Below are positions 44,703 through 55,405 of a stretch of DNA of 64,000 nt, one piece after another. The DNA is taken from NCBI GenBank assembly GCA_022495995.1, contig JAFEMH010005428.1:99421-163420 (forward strand), read 5' to 3'. The translations under genes were made by a program, and so were the position numbers. The stretch is from Adenophora triphylla var. japonica (lineage: Eukaryota; Streptophyta; Magnoliopsida; Asterales; Campanulaceae). Each line of letters starts with the position of its first letter. The stretch's first letter is position 1. The notes under the pieces are model-generated. The model searched no databases and was not told the origin of the DNA. It was given only the letters and a program-made list of their open reading frames with translations.

Positions 44703-45978
44703 ATTATTGAAAATATTTCAAAAAATTAGAAATAATTCAAAATAAATTATTTCTTGAAAATGGGAAAATAGAAAATAGAAGGAGATGAAGAGATGGAAAA
44801 TAAAGTAATAATAAATTTATTAACCGGGAAGGAAGTCGAGTCTTGTGAAACACAATCTTCGTAAGAAGAATTTGTCCTGCATTGTTACTGACAGATTAGC
44901 GGCAATACTCTCGTAAAATAAAACGACTTTTCGACTCTTGATGGAAGCAATTCAAATCAACAGACCTACGAACTAACAGTGTTCGTAACTTCTGAACTTT
45001 GAATGAAGAAGAATGCTTCAATATGAACTAACTAACAGATTTCCCTAATGCTTTGGATGATGAAATGAATGAAACTGACATTCTGGGGGGCTGTTTATAG
45101 TTTTTCAAGAGTTGTGTTGCCTTTTAGGTAATAGACACAATTCAAATCGGATGGATCTGTACCGTCCAATCTGATCCTGATCAAGGTACCAGATTGAGCG
45201 GAGCGACCCACGCCCATTCGAGGAGACACGGATCCTCCATCTGAACCGACCCATGTCCATTCGAATGGACACATCCGCCTATTGCACCTATTCGGCCCAA
45301 TCTTTCCGCCCCACGTACATATTCAGCCCAATTCACAGCCCGCCCACCTTGGCGTCTATGGACTGAACTGAACCGTCCCTTGGTCCGAACCACTGCATGC
45401 ACTGAACCGCCTGGTTCAACCCACGAGCTGAACCATCTAGCTGGGTGAGATGGATAAAACTTTAAGGCTCCTTAGCTCCTAGCGACGATGCGAAGTGCAA
45501 AGTGTGCCCTAAAGTGCCCAATGTGCCCTTTGCGCGCTTTGCAGGCTCAGGCTCGGATGGTGCTTCGCACCATTATCATGGTTCGAATTTGAGCTGGTAC
45601 AAAACTAGCACGATTGGGCCACTATTTGAATAGATAGCCTAATAGACCACTAGGTTGCATGTTAGGTGGATAACACTTGATTGTTACCTAATTGAAGTGG
45701 ATGGGTTTATAAACTCTCCTACTTTTGCTTTCTAGGAAATGTGGGATATGACTTTACATATTCACAAAACTCTTTATAAACTCATTATAAATTGCATAGT
45801 TTGAGCATTAATTTTCATTCAACACAATTTGATTTTCAGAAAATAAATATATCACATTAATCTACTCCAAATTTAGATTACAAATATGCAATCTATTTTC
45901 ATTTAAATAAAACGAAATTATATTTAATTTTTGGTCAAATATTGGTCAAACCCAATATTTGGAACCAAATTCCAACAA
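44703..45978 (-). repeat. 5' LTR of the deleted copia element
   Basis: It is about 1276 bp. Its right end CCAAATTCCAACA gives TGTTGGAATTTGG on the minus strand, a common copia LTR start. The part 45728-45978 has no counterpart in the other LTR. An open frame at 45402-45181 is LTR content. Confidence 0.8.
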
Positions 45979-46026
45979 ATTCTTGTTTCATTGCGAAATT
46001 TTTCTTTTTAGCACCATGTGGTGTTA
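45979..46026 (-). pseudogene. Harbinger transposase remnant, other side of the insertion
   Basis: The minus strand codes for a few residues ending FAMKQE just before the target duplication. These join in register with SCRKDVERAF on the far side of the copia element. Further upstream sequence is lost. Confidence 0.6.
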
Positions 46027-46384
46027 GTGTAATGCCCTAGGCTATGGTTATGTTTGACTTGAACCGTTATGTATCATCTTTATCATTTATTATAGCGCGT
46101 TTATTCTGTTCATTATATGTTTGCATATTTATTATATTGAATTGCGTCCCTAGTTGTTGTGAACAACTAGTATAAGTTGGTAATGGATAATCATGGAGAT
46201 GCACATTACACTTATGGATACTTGCTAGAGAACAAGTATTGGACTTGACCTACTTATGAGATTTATGACATGGTCTGTTGTCATGATTAAATCTAATGAT
46301 AGTCGTGTCATTGAATCCTTTGAACCTAAGATTATCATCGTCTTCCACATGATGAACATTATGTTTGATATAGTCTAACACTAT
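46027..46384. other. Unassigned LTR-like fragment
   Basis: It starts AGTGTAATGCCCTAGGC and runs to the Ogre-like LTR. TGTAATGCCC could be an LTR beginning, but no partner copy is in the window. No coding sequence is seen. Confidence 0.3.
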
Positions 46385-48432
46385 TGTAAGTACCCAAATT
46401 CAGATCGTCAAAATCCGTCAGAAAGTTAACCGAAATCCGTTAACTGGCCCGCTCCAGGTTAACTGAAACTCGTTAAACTCCCTGTTGCCATGCCAACGAG
46501 ACGTCCCGGGACTGCCCCGTGCATCCCGACGTCGAAGCATACTTAACACGTGTCATCTCACATAAAAGTATGGCTTTCCCTGAAAAACGCACTTTTCGGC
46601 ACTTTCCGAGGGCGTTTCGGACATTTTCCGGACTGTTATTTTAAAAAACGGACAAAACCGGGACCGGGAAACGAACTCCCACACCTTTGGTGACTCACAG
46701 GGCACGTGGCAGCCATGCCACCTCCCTCTAGTCACCTTTCAATCACAAATCAAGGCCAAAAGACCAAAATACCCCTGGATTTCAGTCAAAGTCCGGCCGA
46801 ACTCCCTGTGCAAATTTTCTAAAATTGCCAGCAAGCCCCTCAAAATTCCAAAATACCAAAAAACCCTGAAAAACAGTCTAAGTCCGTCCGGACTCTTACT
46901 GCATTTTTCACCTATAAATAGAAGTTGCTGTCAAAGCCAAAAAAAGAACATTTTTACTCCAAAAAATCACATACCCCACGGCCCAAACTGATTTTCACTC
47001 CTTCCGAGCTCCCGTTTTGTCTTGATTCGCGTGAAACTTCCGTATTTCGATCAAATAAGCCCCTCACCAATCTGAAACACCGTTTCAAACTATTTTCCGT
47101 GTCCCGTACACACCTCAGAGCCAATGGAGTCGACCCTAGCCATAGGTATAACTCCCTCTCTCTAAATCTCTCGTTTCGTCTCGGTTTGCGCGCCAGTCGC
47201 TACAACCGTTTCGAACAACGTTATTGAAATGTAGACGCCTCCGTCTAACGGGGTCCGATACGTTTTAGCCCCTCGATCCTCTTCTCTTCCCGTAAAAGAA
47301 GTAATCACGGGTTAAAACGGCGTTCCGACCCCGTTCCGACCCCGTTCCGTTTACTTTTTATGTCATTTACCATTCCGGATCGATCGATCCGTCGATCGTC
47401 ACTTACTTTCTGTCATTTACAATTTCGAGCCGTTTTGGCTTGTTGATCGTTATTTACAATTCCGAGCCGTTTTGGCTCGTTGATCGTCATTTACAATTCC
47501 GAGCCGTTTTGGCTCGTTGATCGTCATTTACAATTCTGGATCGTTTGATTCCGTTGATCTTTTGCTTTAAATCTTTGTCATTTACAAAGTCCGACCCGTT
47601 TGGATCGTGATAGTATTTACTTTTCAAAGTCCGAGTCGCAACCCGATTCGTTGATTGCATGTCATTTAATACGCATTTTTCCCGTAAAAATCGTTAACAA
47701 TGTAATGCCCGGTTCAAAACCGGAGTTCGTCCTTCGAACTCTCTTTTAAAACGCGCGAAATGACGTTTGGCCTCCAAACGCTCATCTTCAAACTAAAAGC
47801 CGCCTTTTGACATATAAAATCATTTAATACGCTTTTTCCCGTAAAAATCGTTAACAATGACTCGCCCGGTTCAAAACCAGAGTTCGTCCTTCGAACTCTC
47901 TTTCAAAAGCTCAAAATCGACGTTTGCCAAGCAAACGCTCATTTCAAACTCAAAACCGACGTTTGTCATTAAACGCTCGTCTTTTCAAACAAAGTCACCT
48001 AATCAACGTTTGACATTCAAACCAAGATTAAGCTTGTCATTCAAGCCCCCATTTCAAAACACACACACACACGTTTTCGAGAAAGGTAGAAAGACTCGTC
48101 ATGCGAGGCGTTTCGGGTGATCTCGTAATACTCTTCCCGAAACGTAACGTGACCTCCGAACCTAACAATCTCTGGTACTCAAATATTTTCACTCGTTTTT
48201 GCTACCAATAAAAATGATCCCCTGTTTTCAAAGCCTTTTCCTAAGTTTTTGCTACCAATAAAAATGACACCTTTTCACAATAGCCGTTTCTCAACGTTTG
48301 GGCTCAAAATACAAAAAACGCGTGGCGACTCCTCATTTTCCTTCCCATGAAGCGAGGTCTCAGACACCAACCCCCCGCGAAAGACAACCGCCCTTTCCGC
48401 GCCCCGCGCGCGAAAAGGTCCGGGTAATTTCA
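46385..48432 (+). repeat. 5' LTR of the Ogre-like element
   Basis: The ends are inferred from TGTAAGTACCC at 46385 and AATTTCA at 48432 directly before the primer site; no second LTR is available to confirm them. A TATA-like CACCTATAAATAG at about 46910 could be the promoter. Open frames in it (46925, 47857, 48298) are not believed to be genes. Repeated phrases include CCCGTAAAAATCGTTAACAA (47680 and 47840) and TTTTTGCTACCAATAAAAAT (48196 and 48247). Confidence 0.75.
47420..47560. repeat. 37-bp tandem repeat inside the LTR
   Basis: CGAGCCGTTTTGGCTCGTTG and flanking ATCGTCATTTACAATTC recur with a period of 37 bp at about 47427, 47464 and 47501, with degenerate copies on both sides. GAGCCGTTTTGGCTC is itself an inverted repeat. 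Confidence 0.9.
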
Positions 48433-48433
48433 G

Positions 48434-48453
48434 TTGGCGACTCCGCTGGGGAC
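48434..48453 (+). other. Primer-binding site of the Ogre-like element
   Basis: TTGGCGACTCCGCTGGGGAC follows the LTR end by one base. It is typical in position and in its TGG start. Ogre elements are reported to use a tRNA-Arg primer; I did not verify the match here. Confidence 0.75.
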
Positions 48454-49752
48454 AGTGATACTTTTTTCAAAACTACCGTTGTTTTCTAAAAAGCCTTCCG
48501 TGGGTCAAACTTTCGTTTACCCTTCCTCGTTTTCGTGTGTGTGTGTTCCTTTAAACCTCGAACGGTTTTTTTCAAAGGCATTACATTGTCGTCTTTTCAA
48601 AATCATACCATGTTTGTGCATCCCCATTCATGTTTGATTTTCATGCTATCTTTTGAACTGCGCATCAAAATTCTTTAAGACACATTCTGAAAAATCTCTG
48701 TTTTACTCAGAAAAAAAAAAAGAATTTTAGTGACCGCACACTACTCGCACTTGCTGCCTCGGAACACCGCACTTCACGTGCACTTGCTGCCTCGGTACAC
48801 TGCACACTACAAACCGTAACCCGGGATGGCCTTATCAGTTGCACCCCGATTGGCCTGCCAGATGCCTTTCGGGGGCGCACGGGGTCGTCCCAAACATCCC
48901 ATCCTAGCCCGTGTAAGCCATGCACTCTTTGTGTCACACTTTGTCCAAGACCCCGGTTGGTTTTTGGCTTAGCTCGTGTCATAAAGCCTAAGTGTATGTT
49001 TTTTAACGTCGGGCCCCGCCCCGAGTCAAGCTCGAGAGGTTGAGACCGAAGGTCGTTCCCGACCCGAAGTCTCGAGCTCTTCAGCCTTGACTTTGACGCG
49101 GAGCTCTGCCGAAAAATATACCCGAAGGTTCAATGTGACACCGTGTCACCAAACCTCACCGTATGCACCGTGCCAGCCACAACTCGGCCAACGCCAAAAG
49201 CTAAGTCCCTCGCGCAAGCGAGTCAGGAGAGGTCATGCCGAAATTTTGGCACGATCCCCACCTTAACTTAAGGACGTTGACTTCGATTGTGGCCCGTGCG
49301 TCACATACGTTGAAAGTTTGCGTGATCAGCTAGCCTTAAGTTCACTTTTTCCTTTGTCGGTGGAACTCGCTTGCCTTATAGGACCTCGCTCGGGATAGTC
49401 CGTCCCGAGAAAGATGATCTACAATGGAAACGAGGGGCTTATAAGCATAGTGACGAGATCCACTGATTAGAGATCTAGGATTAGTTGCGAAAAAGAAGAC
49501 CCGCTCTTTTCCAACCGATTAGGATTCTGAGAAAACGCGCTTTAAGTAAACATTAATCGGTAACTGCACATTGCACAAGCCCGAAACCTTGATCCAAATC
49601 CTCCCTTCCCGAGGCCTAAATCCTTCCTTTCGTTCCCTGCAGCGAGCAGAAAGTGGTTCAGATTTTCGGGTCAGCGCCTTGCCAGGATCACCGTTACGGC
49701 AGCGTCAGACAGTTCTTCGGTTCCCTCAGTTCCCTCAGCCAGAATTTTCGAC
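48454..49752 (+). other. Leader region of the Ogre-like element
   Basis: This is about 1.3 kb before the first gag codons. It contains a short A-run (48710-48721), two near-repeats of GCACTTGCTGCCTCGGnAC (48750 and 48782), and GC-rich sequence. No long frame is supported. Confidence 0.5.
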
Positions 49753-50392
49753 ATGTCTAGCTCACCGAGAAATCGTGACGGGGAAGGACCCCCGCCACCG
49801 GCAACAGATATGACTTTGGAAGAAGCCATCCGGGCTTGTGAGGTTCACAAGAGGCAGAAAGAAGATCGGCGAATTTCGTGGTACGGCTTACGAATGAGCG
49901 TGGTATAGCGGCTATTCCCCGGTCAGGACGGTACTTTCGTCACAGTCGAGGATGACGATTCCCGAAACCGAGTTCACCAAACCCTCAACCGAGGTTCCTC
50001 CCCCGCCAACTTACGGGATGACTTCTAACCAAGGAAACAGTAGGCCTAGACTTCACATTGCCACCTCCCGGGGCAACCTGTCATATTTGGCCCGGCCCGG
50101 TGCTACTCCTATCACTCAATACCACCCAGCGCACCGCGGACCATCTCGAGCATGATGCAAATATCCTTCAATACCCTCCCGGGTTCACCCCGTTGCCTAT
50201 TAACGAATCCCAAAACACCGGGGACAAACCCCGATACAGTTCAGAAAAGGCCCCCATATATCCACATATATCAAGCCTTCCACCTCCAATCACTACCGCT
50301 CACGTGGTAGCACCCGGCGCCAAACCTCACAGTCCACCACTGGACCCAACCTTGGCCTGGATGGTCGAACAGATGAAAGACACAAAGCCACC
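49753..50392 (+). pseudogene. N-terminal gag segments, frame-shifted
   Basis: An ATG at 49753 begins MSSSPRNRDGEGPPPPATDM and continues EEAIRACEVHKRQKEDRRIS, then stops near 49905. A later frame (50058-50396) holds LPINESQNTGDKPRYSSEKA and DPTLAWMVEQMKDTKPP, clearly gag-like, and shifts frame at about 50390 into the long frame. So at least two indels separate the N-terminal part from the main gag frame. Confidence 0.65.
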
Positions 50393-53300
50393 ATGAGCAG
50401 CTCAAAGCAGGAAACGCTCAAATCCACGGATCCAGGAATGGTCACGCCTCTCCCTGCCAAGTTCAGAATGCCGGAGATGGACCGATTCGACGGAACCGAA
50501 TGTCCTCAAACGCACGTCGACACCTACGTTCTCGGCATGAGAGCGAAAGGAGCAACCCTCCAGCAAATGGCCGACCACTTCCAGCATACGCTCAAGAGTT
50601 CAGCGTTACGATGGTTTCTGAGGGTCAAGCCTGCGGATCGCCACACCTGGGATCAGATTAGTAACATCTTCCTGGAACGGTACCGATCCAACTTAGAGTG
50701 GGAAACAAGTCGTGAGGACTTAATCACCACTGAGCAGAAAGCGGACGAAAGCGTCGGAGAATTCTACAAAAGGTGGAGCTGGAAACTCTCCGAGATCATG
50801 GAGCCCCTCTCCAAGGATGAACAGATGCGGATCTTCAAGTCCTGCTTAAGACCGTCCATCAGAACTCTCATCAGTCACCATTTCTTCCCAGATCTCCGGG
50901 CCATGGTAAATGCCGGCTCACAGTTCGAGAAGGATCTCAAGGAGAAGTTGGCTACGGCACAGCCATACAGATACCGCTCGGCAGTTGCATTCAATCCCGC
51001 ACCGGCCCCCGGCAAAGGGAAAGATACGTCTGTCAATTACATCCATCAGGGACAGCAGTCGGGCAACAGAAACCCAGTCCCACAAAGCAACAACTCCACC
51101 TCGAAGCAGTCTACCGTGCACTTCGACAAGTTGGATATGCCACTGAGCAAGATGCTGGAAGGGTTAATCAAGGAAGGTCTCCTTAAACCCGTTGCCAATT
51201 ACAAACCCAAGAATCCCGTAGTCAACGCTGACAAGAGCAAGTACTGCGCCTTCCATCAGTATCACGGCCATACCACCGACAACTGCGTGGGGTTACGATA
51301 CGAAATCCAGAACTTGATAGAAGAAGGCAAATTGGAGCGCCCCCGTGGGCCCAATACAGTCGGAAACCCTTTTCCGAACAATAACAGCGTGAATTCCATT
51401 GAGTGGGTGCCCAAGAAGATTGCCACAGAACCAGTTTCTCCGCCTCTTCCAGCCGGGTCCTCCTCTAATGTCCACATCAGTTACGATGTTTGTGACTGCT
51501 CCGCCTGCCTGGAGTACGAGTCCCAAGATACGGTCCGGAGCAATCCTCCGCGAAAACAGAAGAAGAAGTCCTCTCAACAGCAACTGAGAGAAAGATACGA
51601 AGCTGGAGACACCAGTGTGGGTACACTCGGAGAGCCTTCCGGGAGGTTCGACTACTACGTACTGTACTCCAGCCAGTCCTCTCTTCCTCCAGGCCATGCA
51701 GCTTTAGAGCAAGCAGGGGTGGGAAAGCCGAAAAGTCCTGCTGACAATAGAGCTCAGACCTTGGGACACCGGAATACCTCAGATCTTGGTAATCTTACTG
51801 CCAGTCAGAAGCATAACCCCCCGCGGGATCAGCCAAGATTCAATTTGTCCAGCTTCCGAGCCCGGACCGGCAAAGGAAGATCAAAGTCAGCTTGGCACTC
51901 GCACTCGATCAACGTGCTAACCAAGGGCGGCAACCGCCACAAACAGCCTCAACACAATCCCGAGGCTCCAGCAAAGGCTTTACCTCGCAAGAGGAAGACA
52001 GGAAACGGATGGCTGGATGACTCTCCTTCTCCGGATAGAGATCAGATCTACGATTCCCGACTGTATGGCAGTATGATCACTTTCTGTGACGAAGACTTAC
52101 CGAGAGATGCCTCGGGGCACAACGAAGCTCTGTACATCACTCTCAAGCTCAACACCATAACACTCCCTGGAGTATTGGTAGACAACGGGTCAGCTGTTAA
52201 TGTTCTCCCTCTCAGCATGATGCGAGCCCTCCGCATCAACGAAAGCCACCTGATTCCGTCAGCTCGGACTATCAAGGCCTACGACAGCACGTCTCGTCCC
52301 ATCCTGGGGACGGTGACTCTGGAACTCTGGTTCGAAACCCAAATGGTGCCAGCAAAATTCCACGTGATGGACATTCCATCCGAATTCACGGCTCTGTTAG
52401 GACGCCCTTGGCTGCATCACATGAAAGCCATAGCTTCCACTCTCCATCAGTGCGTTAAGTTCATTAACCGGCAGGGAGATCTTGAAGTCATCCGAGGGGA
52501 CAGTTTCCTCATAGGAAACGAAGCCGAGACAATAGCCAAGCGTGCCCGCACCCAGGCACCGGGGCTACCTCCTTCAAATCAACCAAGGGACTACCGGGGC
52601 AAATCTCATCAGAATCCCTCAGAGTCCGGAGATGCTAACTATGTAAACGTACTCGAGCAGGCAGACCCTGAAGCAGTCCGATACATCAAGTTCAACTGTC
52701 GTTTCCAACATTTGGAGGCAGATTGGAAAGAAACACTGAGCATCGCCATGATGCGGGCACGCAAACCCCCAGTCTCCAATCGGAGATTCGTCAGCATTCT
52801 TCAAACCAACTCTCTGGCCCCGCCAGGCGAAGAGATCTTCGTGATAAAGGTCAACAAGCACCGTCATTCTCGTTTTGAATGCATGAAAGTCGTATGGGAT
52901 GTCCTCCACGAGGAACTACCCGCTGCACCCCTCTTCTCCAATGAAGGGCATGATGTTTTCCTAGCAGCTCCAGCAACGCACCCGGACGCAATACGTCCCT
53001 ACGTTTGGGTTGAGCCGTCAGATGACGACGAATCAGGACTCTCCGGAGTCGAGGATGCGGCAGACCCGCGGGCAGATCTCTGCATTCACATGCTCAGTTT
53101 CGAGGACGGCACCCGTTCTGATCAGGTCACCTATGACCAAGGCTCCAATACCATGGAAATTGTCAAGCTCAACGTCCAGTACAGGCGGCTATCCGACAAT
53201 TGGAAGCAACTGGTTCACACGACAAAGAATCCCTCTGATCAAGTGGCCGACGATGACTTCGTCAACATCATCTATTCCAGGTATCCTGATGAGGCCAAGG

Positions 53301-54079
53301 ATCCGGTCCTTATCGTCAGATTCTGCAATGCCAAAGTCACCCTCGACGACTGCCTGCTCATGGTAAACGAGGCCCTGGCCAAGCGAGCTCAGAGCTCATC
53401 ATTACTTCCGAGTACTGCCCCTGCTGCAACCGGCACGTGCCGTCAGTCAAGCTTATACCCTCAAGCGCCGCCAAGGCCAAGGGCAACAGCGAAGGAGACC
53501 AAGCCCCTCACCCTGCTACGAGTTAGATCAACCTCGGGGACGCTTCCTAGCCCACCCCGAAAACATCTCGTGAAGGTCTTCCCCGCAAGGCGTAGCCGCT
53601 TCCGACGTTGGAAACGACCACCTCAAAGATCAACATGCTCCAGCTTCGATTCTCGCTCCCGCCGTCACGGCCCCGGATTCGACATCCCGCGGCAGACCGC
53701 TAGCTCGATAGACTTGGCGATCGAGCGAGATCACGAGACTGCCAACATTGCATTCAACACCCCCGTGGGGTCAATCAAGCGTATATGGGCAAATTTCTTG
53801 GTAATCGAGATCAAGGAAGGCCGCATGGAATGTCCCAGCCCGACTTCCTTCGTTAACGTAATCCAAGTGTTTCCGCCATTAGGCGACTTGAATGTGATCA
53901 CGGTTCTCGACACTAGTCAGAAAGCGCTCACCTACAGAGACTGTTTAGCTCTCGCAAGGAAAGCCCTCATGGAACTAGCCGCTCAAGAAAGCCGTCTCTG
54001 GGACGAAAACCAAGCTCAAAAGACCGACAGGGACCGATCCCTTAGAGGGTCACAGCAGCCTTCAGACATGCAAAGCTAG
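50393..54079 (+). CDS. Gag-protease polyprotein of the Ogre-like element, with triplicated C-terminal module
   Basis: It encodes the capsid precursor and protease of the element (1228 codons, uninterrupted). Residues about 20-200 are a Tat/Ogre-type gag: FRMPEMDRFDGTECP, MADHFQHTLKSSALRWFL, WDQISNIFLERYRSNLEWE, ESVGEFYKRW. A Cys/His box KYCAFHQYHGHTTDNC lies at about 283-298. A basic, low-complexity linker spans 390-550. The aspartic protease spans about 560-700, with LVDNGSAVNVLP (catalytic Asp near 597), ALLGRPWLH, and ASTLHQCVKF. After it come three diverged copies of an unrecognised ~80-residue module (about 763-842, 921-998 and 1117-1196), separated by acidic or Arg-rich linkers. The ATG at 50393 is not the original gag start: upstream gag codons lie in another frame. 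RT and later domains are not fused in frame. Confidence 0.88.
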   Translation: MSSSKQETLKSTDPGMVTPLPAKFRMPEMDRFDGTECPQTHVDTYVLGMRAKGATLQQMADHFQHTLKSSALRWFLRVKPADRHTWDQISNIFLERYRSNLEWETSREDLITTEQKADESVGEFYKRWSWKLSEIMEPLSKDEQMRIFKSCLRPSIRTLISHHFFPDLRAMVNAGSQFEKDLKEKLATAQPYRYRSAVAFNPAPAPGKGKDTSVNYIHQGQQSGNRNPVPQSNNSTSKQSTVHFDKLDMPLSKMLEGLIKEGLLKPVANYKPKNPVVNADKSKYCAFHQYHGHTTDNCVGLRYEIQNLIEEGKLERPRGPNTVGNPFPNNNSVNSIEWVPKKIATEPVSPPLPAGSSSNVHISYDVCDCSACLEYESQDTVRSNPPRKQKKKSSQQQLRERYEAGDTSVGTLGEPSGRFDYYVLYSSQSSLPPGHAALEQAGVGKPKSPADNRAQTLGHRNTSDLGNLTASQKHNPPRDQPRFNLSSFRARTGKGRSKSAWHSHSINVLTKGGNRHKQPQHNPEAPAKALPRKRKTGNGWLDDSPSPDRDQIYDSRLYGSMITFCDEDLPRDASGHNEALYITLKLNTITLPGVLVDNGSAVNVLPLSMMRALRINESHLIPSARTIKAYDSTSRPILGTVTLELWFETQMVPAKFHVMDIPSEFTALLGRPWLHHMKAIASTLHQCVKFINRQGDLEVIRGDSFLIGNEAETIAKRARTQAPGLPPSNQPRDYRGKSHQNPSESGDANYVNVLEQADPEAVRYIKFNCRFQHLEADWKETLSIAMMRARKPPVSNRRFVSILQTNSLAPPGEEIFVIKVNKHRHSRFECMKVVWDVLHEELPAAPLFSNEGHDVFLAAPATHPDAIRPYVWVEPSDDDESGLSGVEDAADPRADLCIHMLSFEDGTRSDQVTYDQGSNTMEIVKLNVQYRRLSDNWKQLVHTTKNPSDQVADDDFVNIIYSRYPDEAKDPVLIVRFCNAKVTLDDCLLMVNEALAKRAQSSSLLPSTAPAATGTCRQSSLYPQAPPRPRATAKETKPLTLLRVRSTSGTLPSPPRKHLVKVFPARRSRFRRWKRPPQRSTCSSFDSRSRRHGPGFDIPRQTASSIDLAIERDHETANIAFNTPVGSIKRIWANFLVIEIKEGRMECPSPTSFVNVIQVFPPLGDLNVITVLDTSQKALTYRDCLALARKALMELAAQESRLWDENQAQKTDRDRSLRGSQQPSDMQS

Positions 54080-55405
54080 AGGCCACTCTAGACCCGCTCG
54101 ACCTCGTGGGTTTTGCTCACGGCAACTTCCTCGACTATCGTCTATTCTCATCCAACCCCCTCTCGCCACACGAGGGTGGTCAACGGTCCCGATGACCTAG
54201 GAGATGGAACGACACAGATAACGAATCCCGCCGCTTACCTCCCCGAGGAAAGCAAGTTCTCTCGTGAAAGAGACGACGAAGACGATGAAACCATTCTCTT
54301 CCAAGCCGGGCATGAAGTCAACAAAACCGGACTCCCAAGGGTCCTGGGAGGATGGGAACGGATCATTTCCGCACTCAAATTGAAAGGCCAACTTAGAGAG
54401 GAAGGTCTATTTAAAAACAAGAGGAAGATGGAAATTCGTCTCGAGCAAATACTGTGGAAATTCCACAGACCGCGGCATTCGTTTACGTAAACGATCAACC
54501 GGGACAAAGAACTACCACATGGGCAGATGTTCGGGAAGCCGTGTACTCACCTTCTGACATACCCGCCACTCAGATAAAACAGAGGAGAAAACTCTCCCCG
54601 ATGGAGGTTTATCTAGACTGCCGCACGCAGTTCAAAGAAGCACTGGCTATTCTCACGTGGGAAGAGACGCAGCACTAACTTCGACGCAGCTCCGCCGCAA
54701 GAAAGTTGATCTCGGGTCAAGAGCGGAGGAAAACCGGCAAACCATGAGTATCGCTGCACCCAACCTGCACGCTTGAGTATGCTCAAGAAGAAGGAAAGGA
54801 ACGCGATATACCGTGAAGAGATCAAGGAGACCGTTCGCTTGAGCCGAGAACTCTCCAACCTCCCCGAGGGTCGCAACGCACAGCTTCGGGCCAGTAACCA
54901 CCGTTGTGCACCGACGTTCGAACATCGCGGCAATCCGTAAACTACCTCCCCGCGGAGGCACCCAAGCCGCATCCCGGGACGTAATCCGTCAAGCCGCCGA
55001 AGCTCCCGGAATACATCTACAGCCAATGAGTTGAGGGAAGACATATGGCCCTATGCTACGAGGAATCCTCCTCTAACTATGGCTCAACTCGCAGCGGCCT
55101 GTTCGTAAGGGACCAAACCCGATGTCGCTGTTCTAACCCGATCGGGTCAAATCCATGCATTACCACCTAAGGCCACTAAAAAGCCGACGGAGCCGTAACC
55201 GCAACCTGGGCCTCGCCCGAAGACACAAGTTCCGTGAAAGAGGACCCGATCCTCACTCGCCAAGCACTCCAGCGAACATTTCCCTTTCGTCTCTCGCCAC
55301 CTCTTCATATCCTCACAAGCTCAAGCTAGAGGAAAGTCTCGGCCCGTACCATGGTCCCCGTGGACGCAACCCTGCACGAAGTTATTCGATGATCGGCAAC
55401 ATCCA
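54080..55405 (+). pseudogene. Decayed linker between gag-protease and second protease
   Basis: Short plus-strand fragments only (54113-54490 with FQAGHEVNKTGLPRVLGGWE; 54454-54678; 55155-55493). The sequence looks like former coding DNA (Arg/Ser/Pro-rich) with frequent frame changes. GHEVNKTGLPRVLGGWERII may belong to another protease-RT linker. No domain was recognised. Confidence 0.4.

Larger units (their letters stand above)
42297..45978 (-). mobile_element. Deleted Ty1-copia element inserted in the Harbinger remnant
   Basis: Related LTR sequences at 42297-43308 and 44703-45978 flank a minus-strand gag and part of a protease. Integrase, RT and RNase H are absent. The right (5') LTR begins on the minus strand with TTGTTGGAATTTGGTTCC; the left LTR lacks that first ~260 bp. 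ATTCT at 42292-42296 and 45979-45983 fits the target duplication. Harbinger codons continue in register on both sides, which confirms the insertion. Confidence 0.85.

Noticed and set aside
46925..48489. Several frames of 60-100 codons in the Ogre-like LTR
   Set aside because: They lie in LTR sequence with repeated phrases, and no domain is evident.
50918..52909. Minus-strand frames under the gag-protease gene
   Set aside because: Shadow frames of the 1228-codon plus-strand frame.
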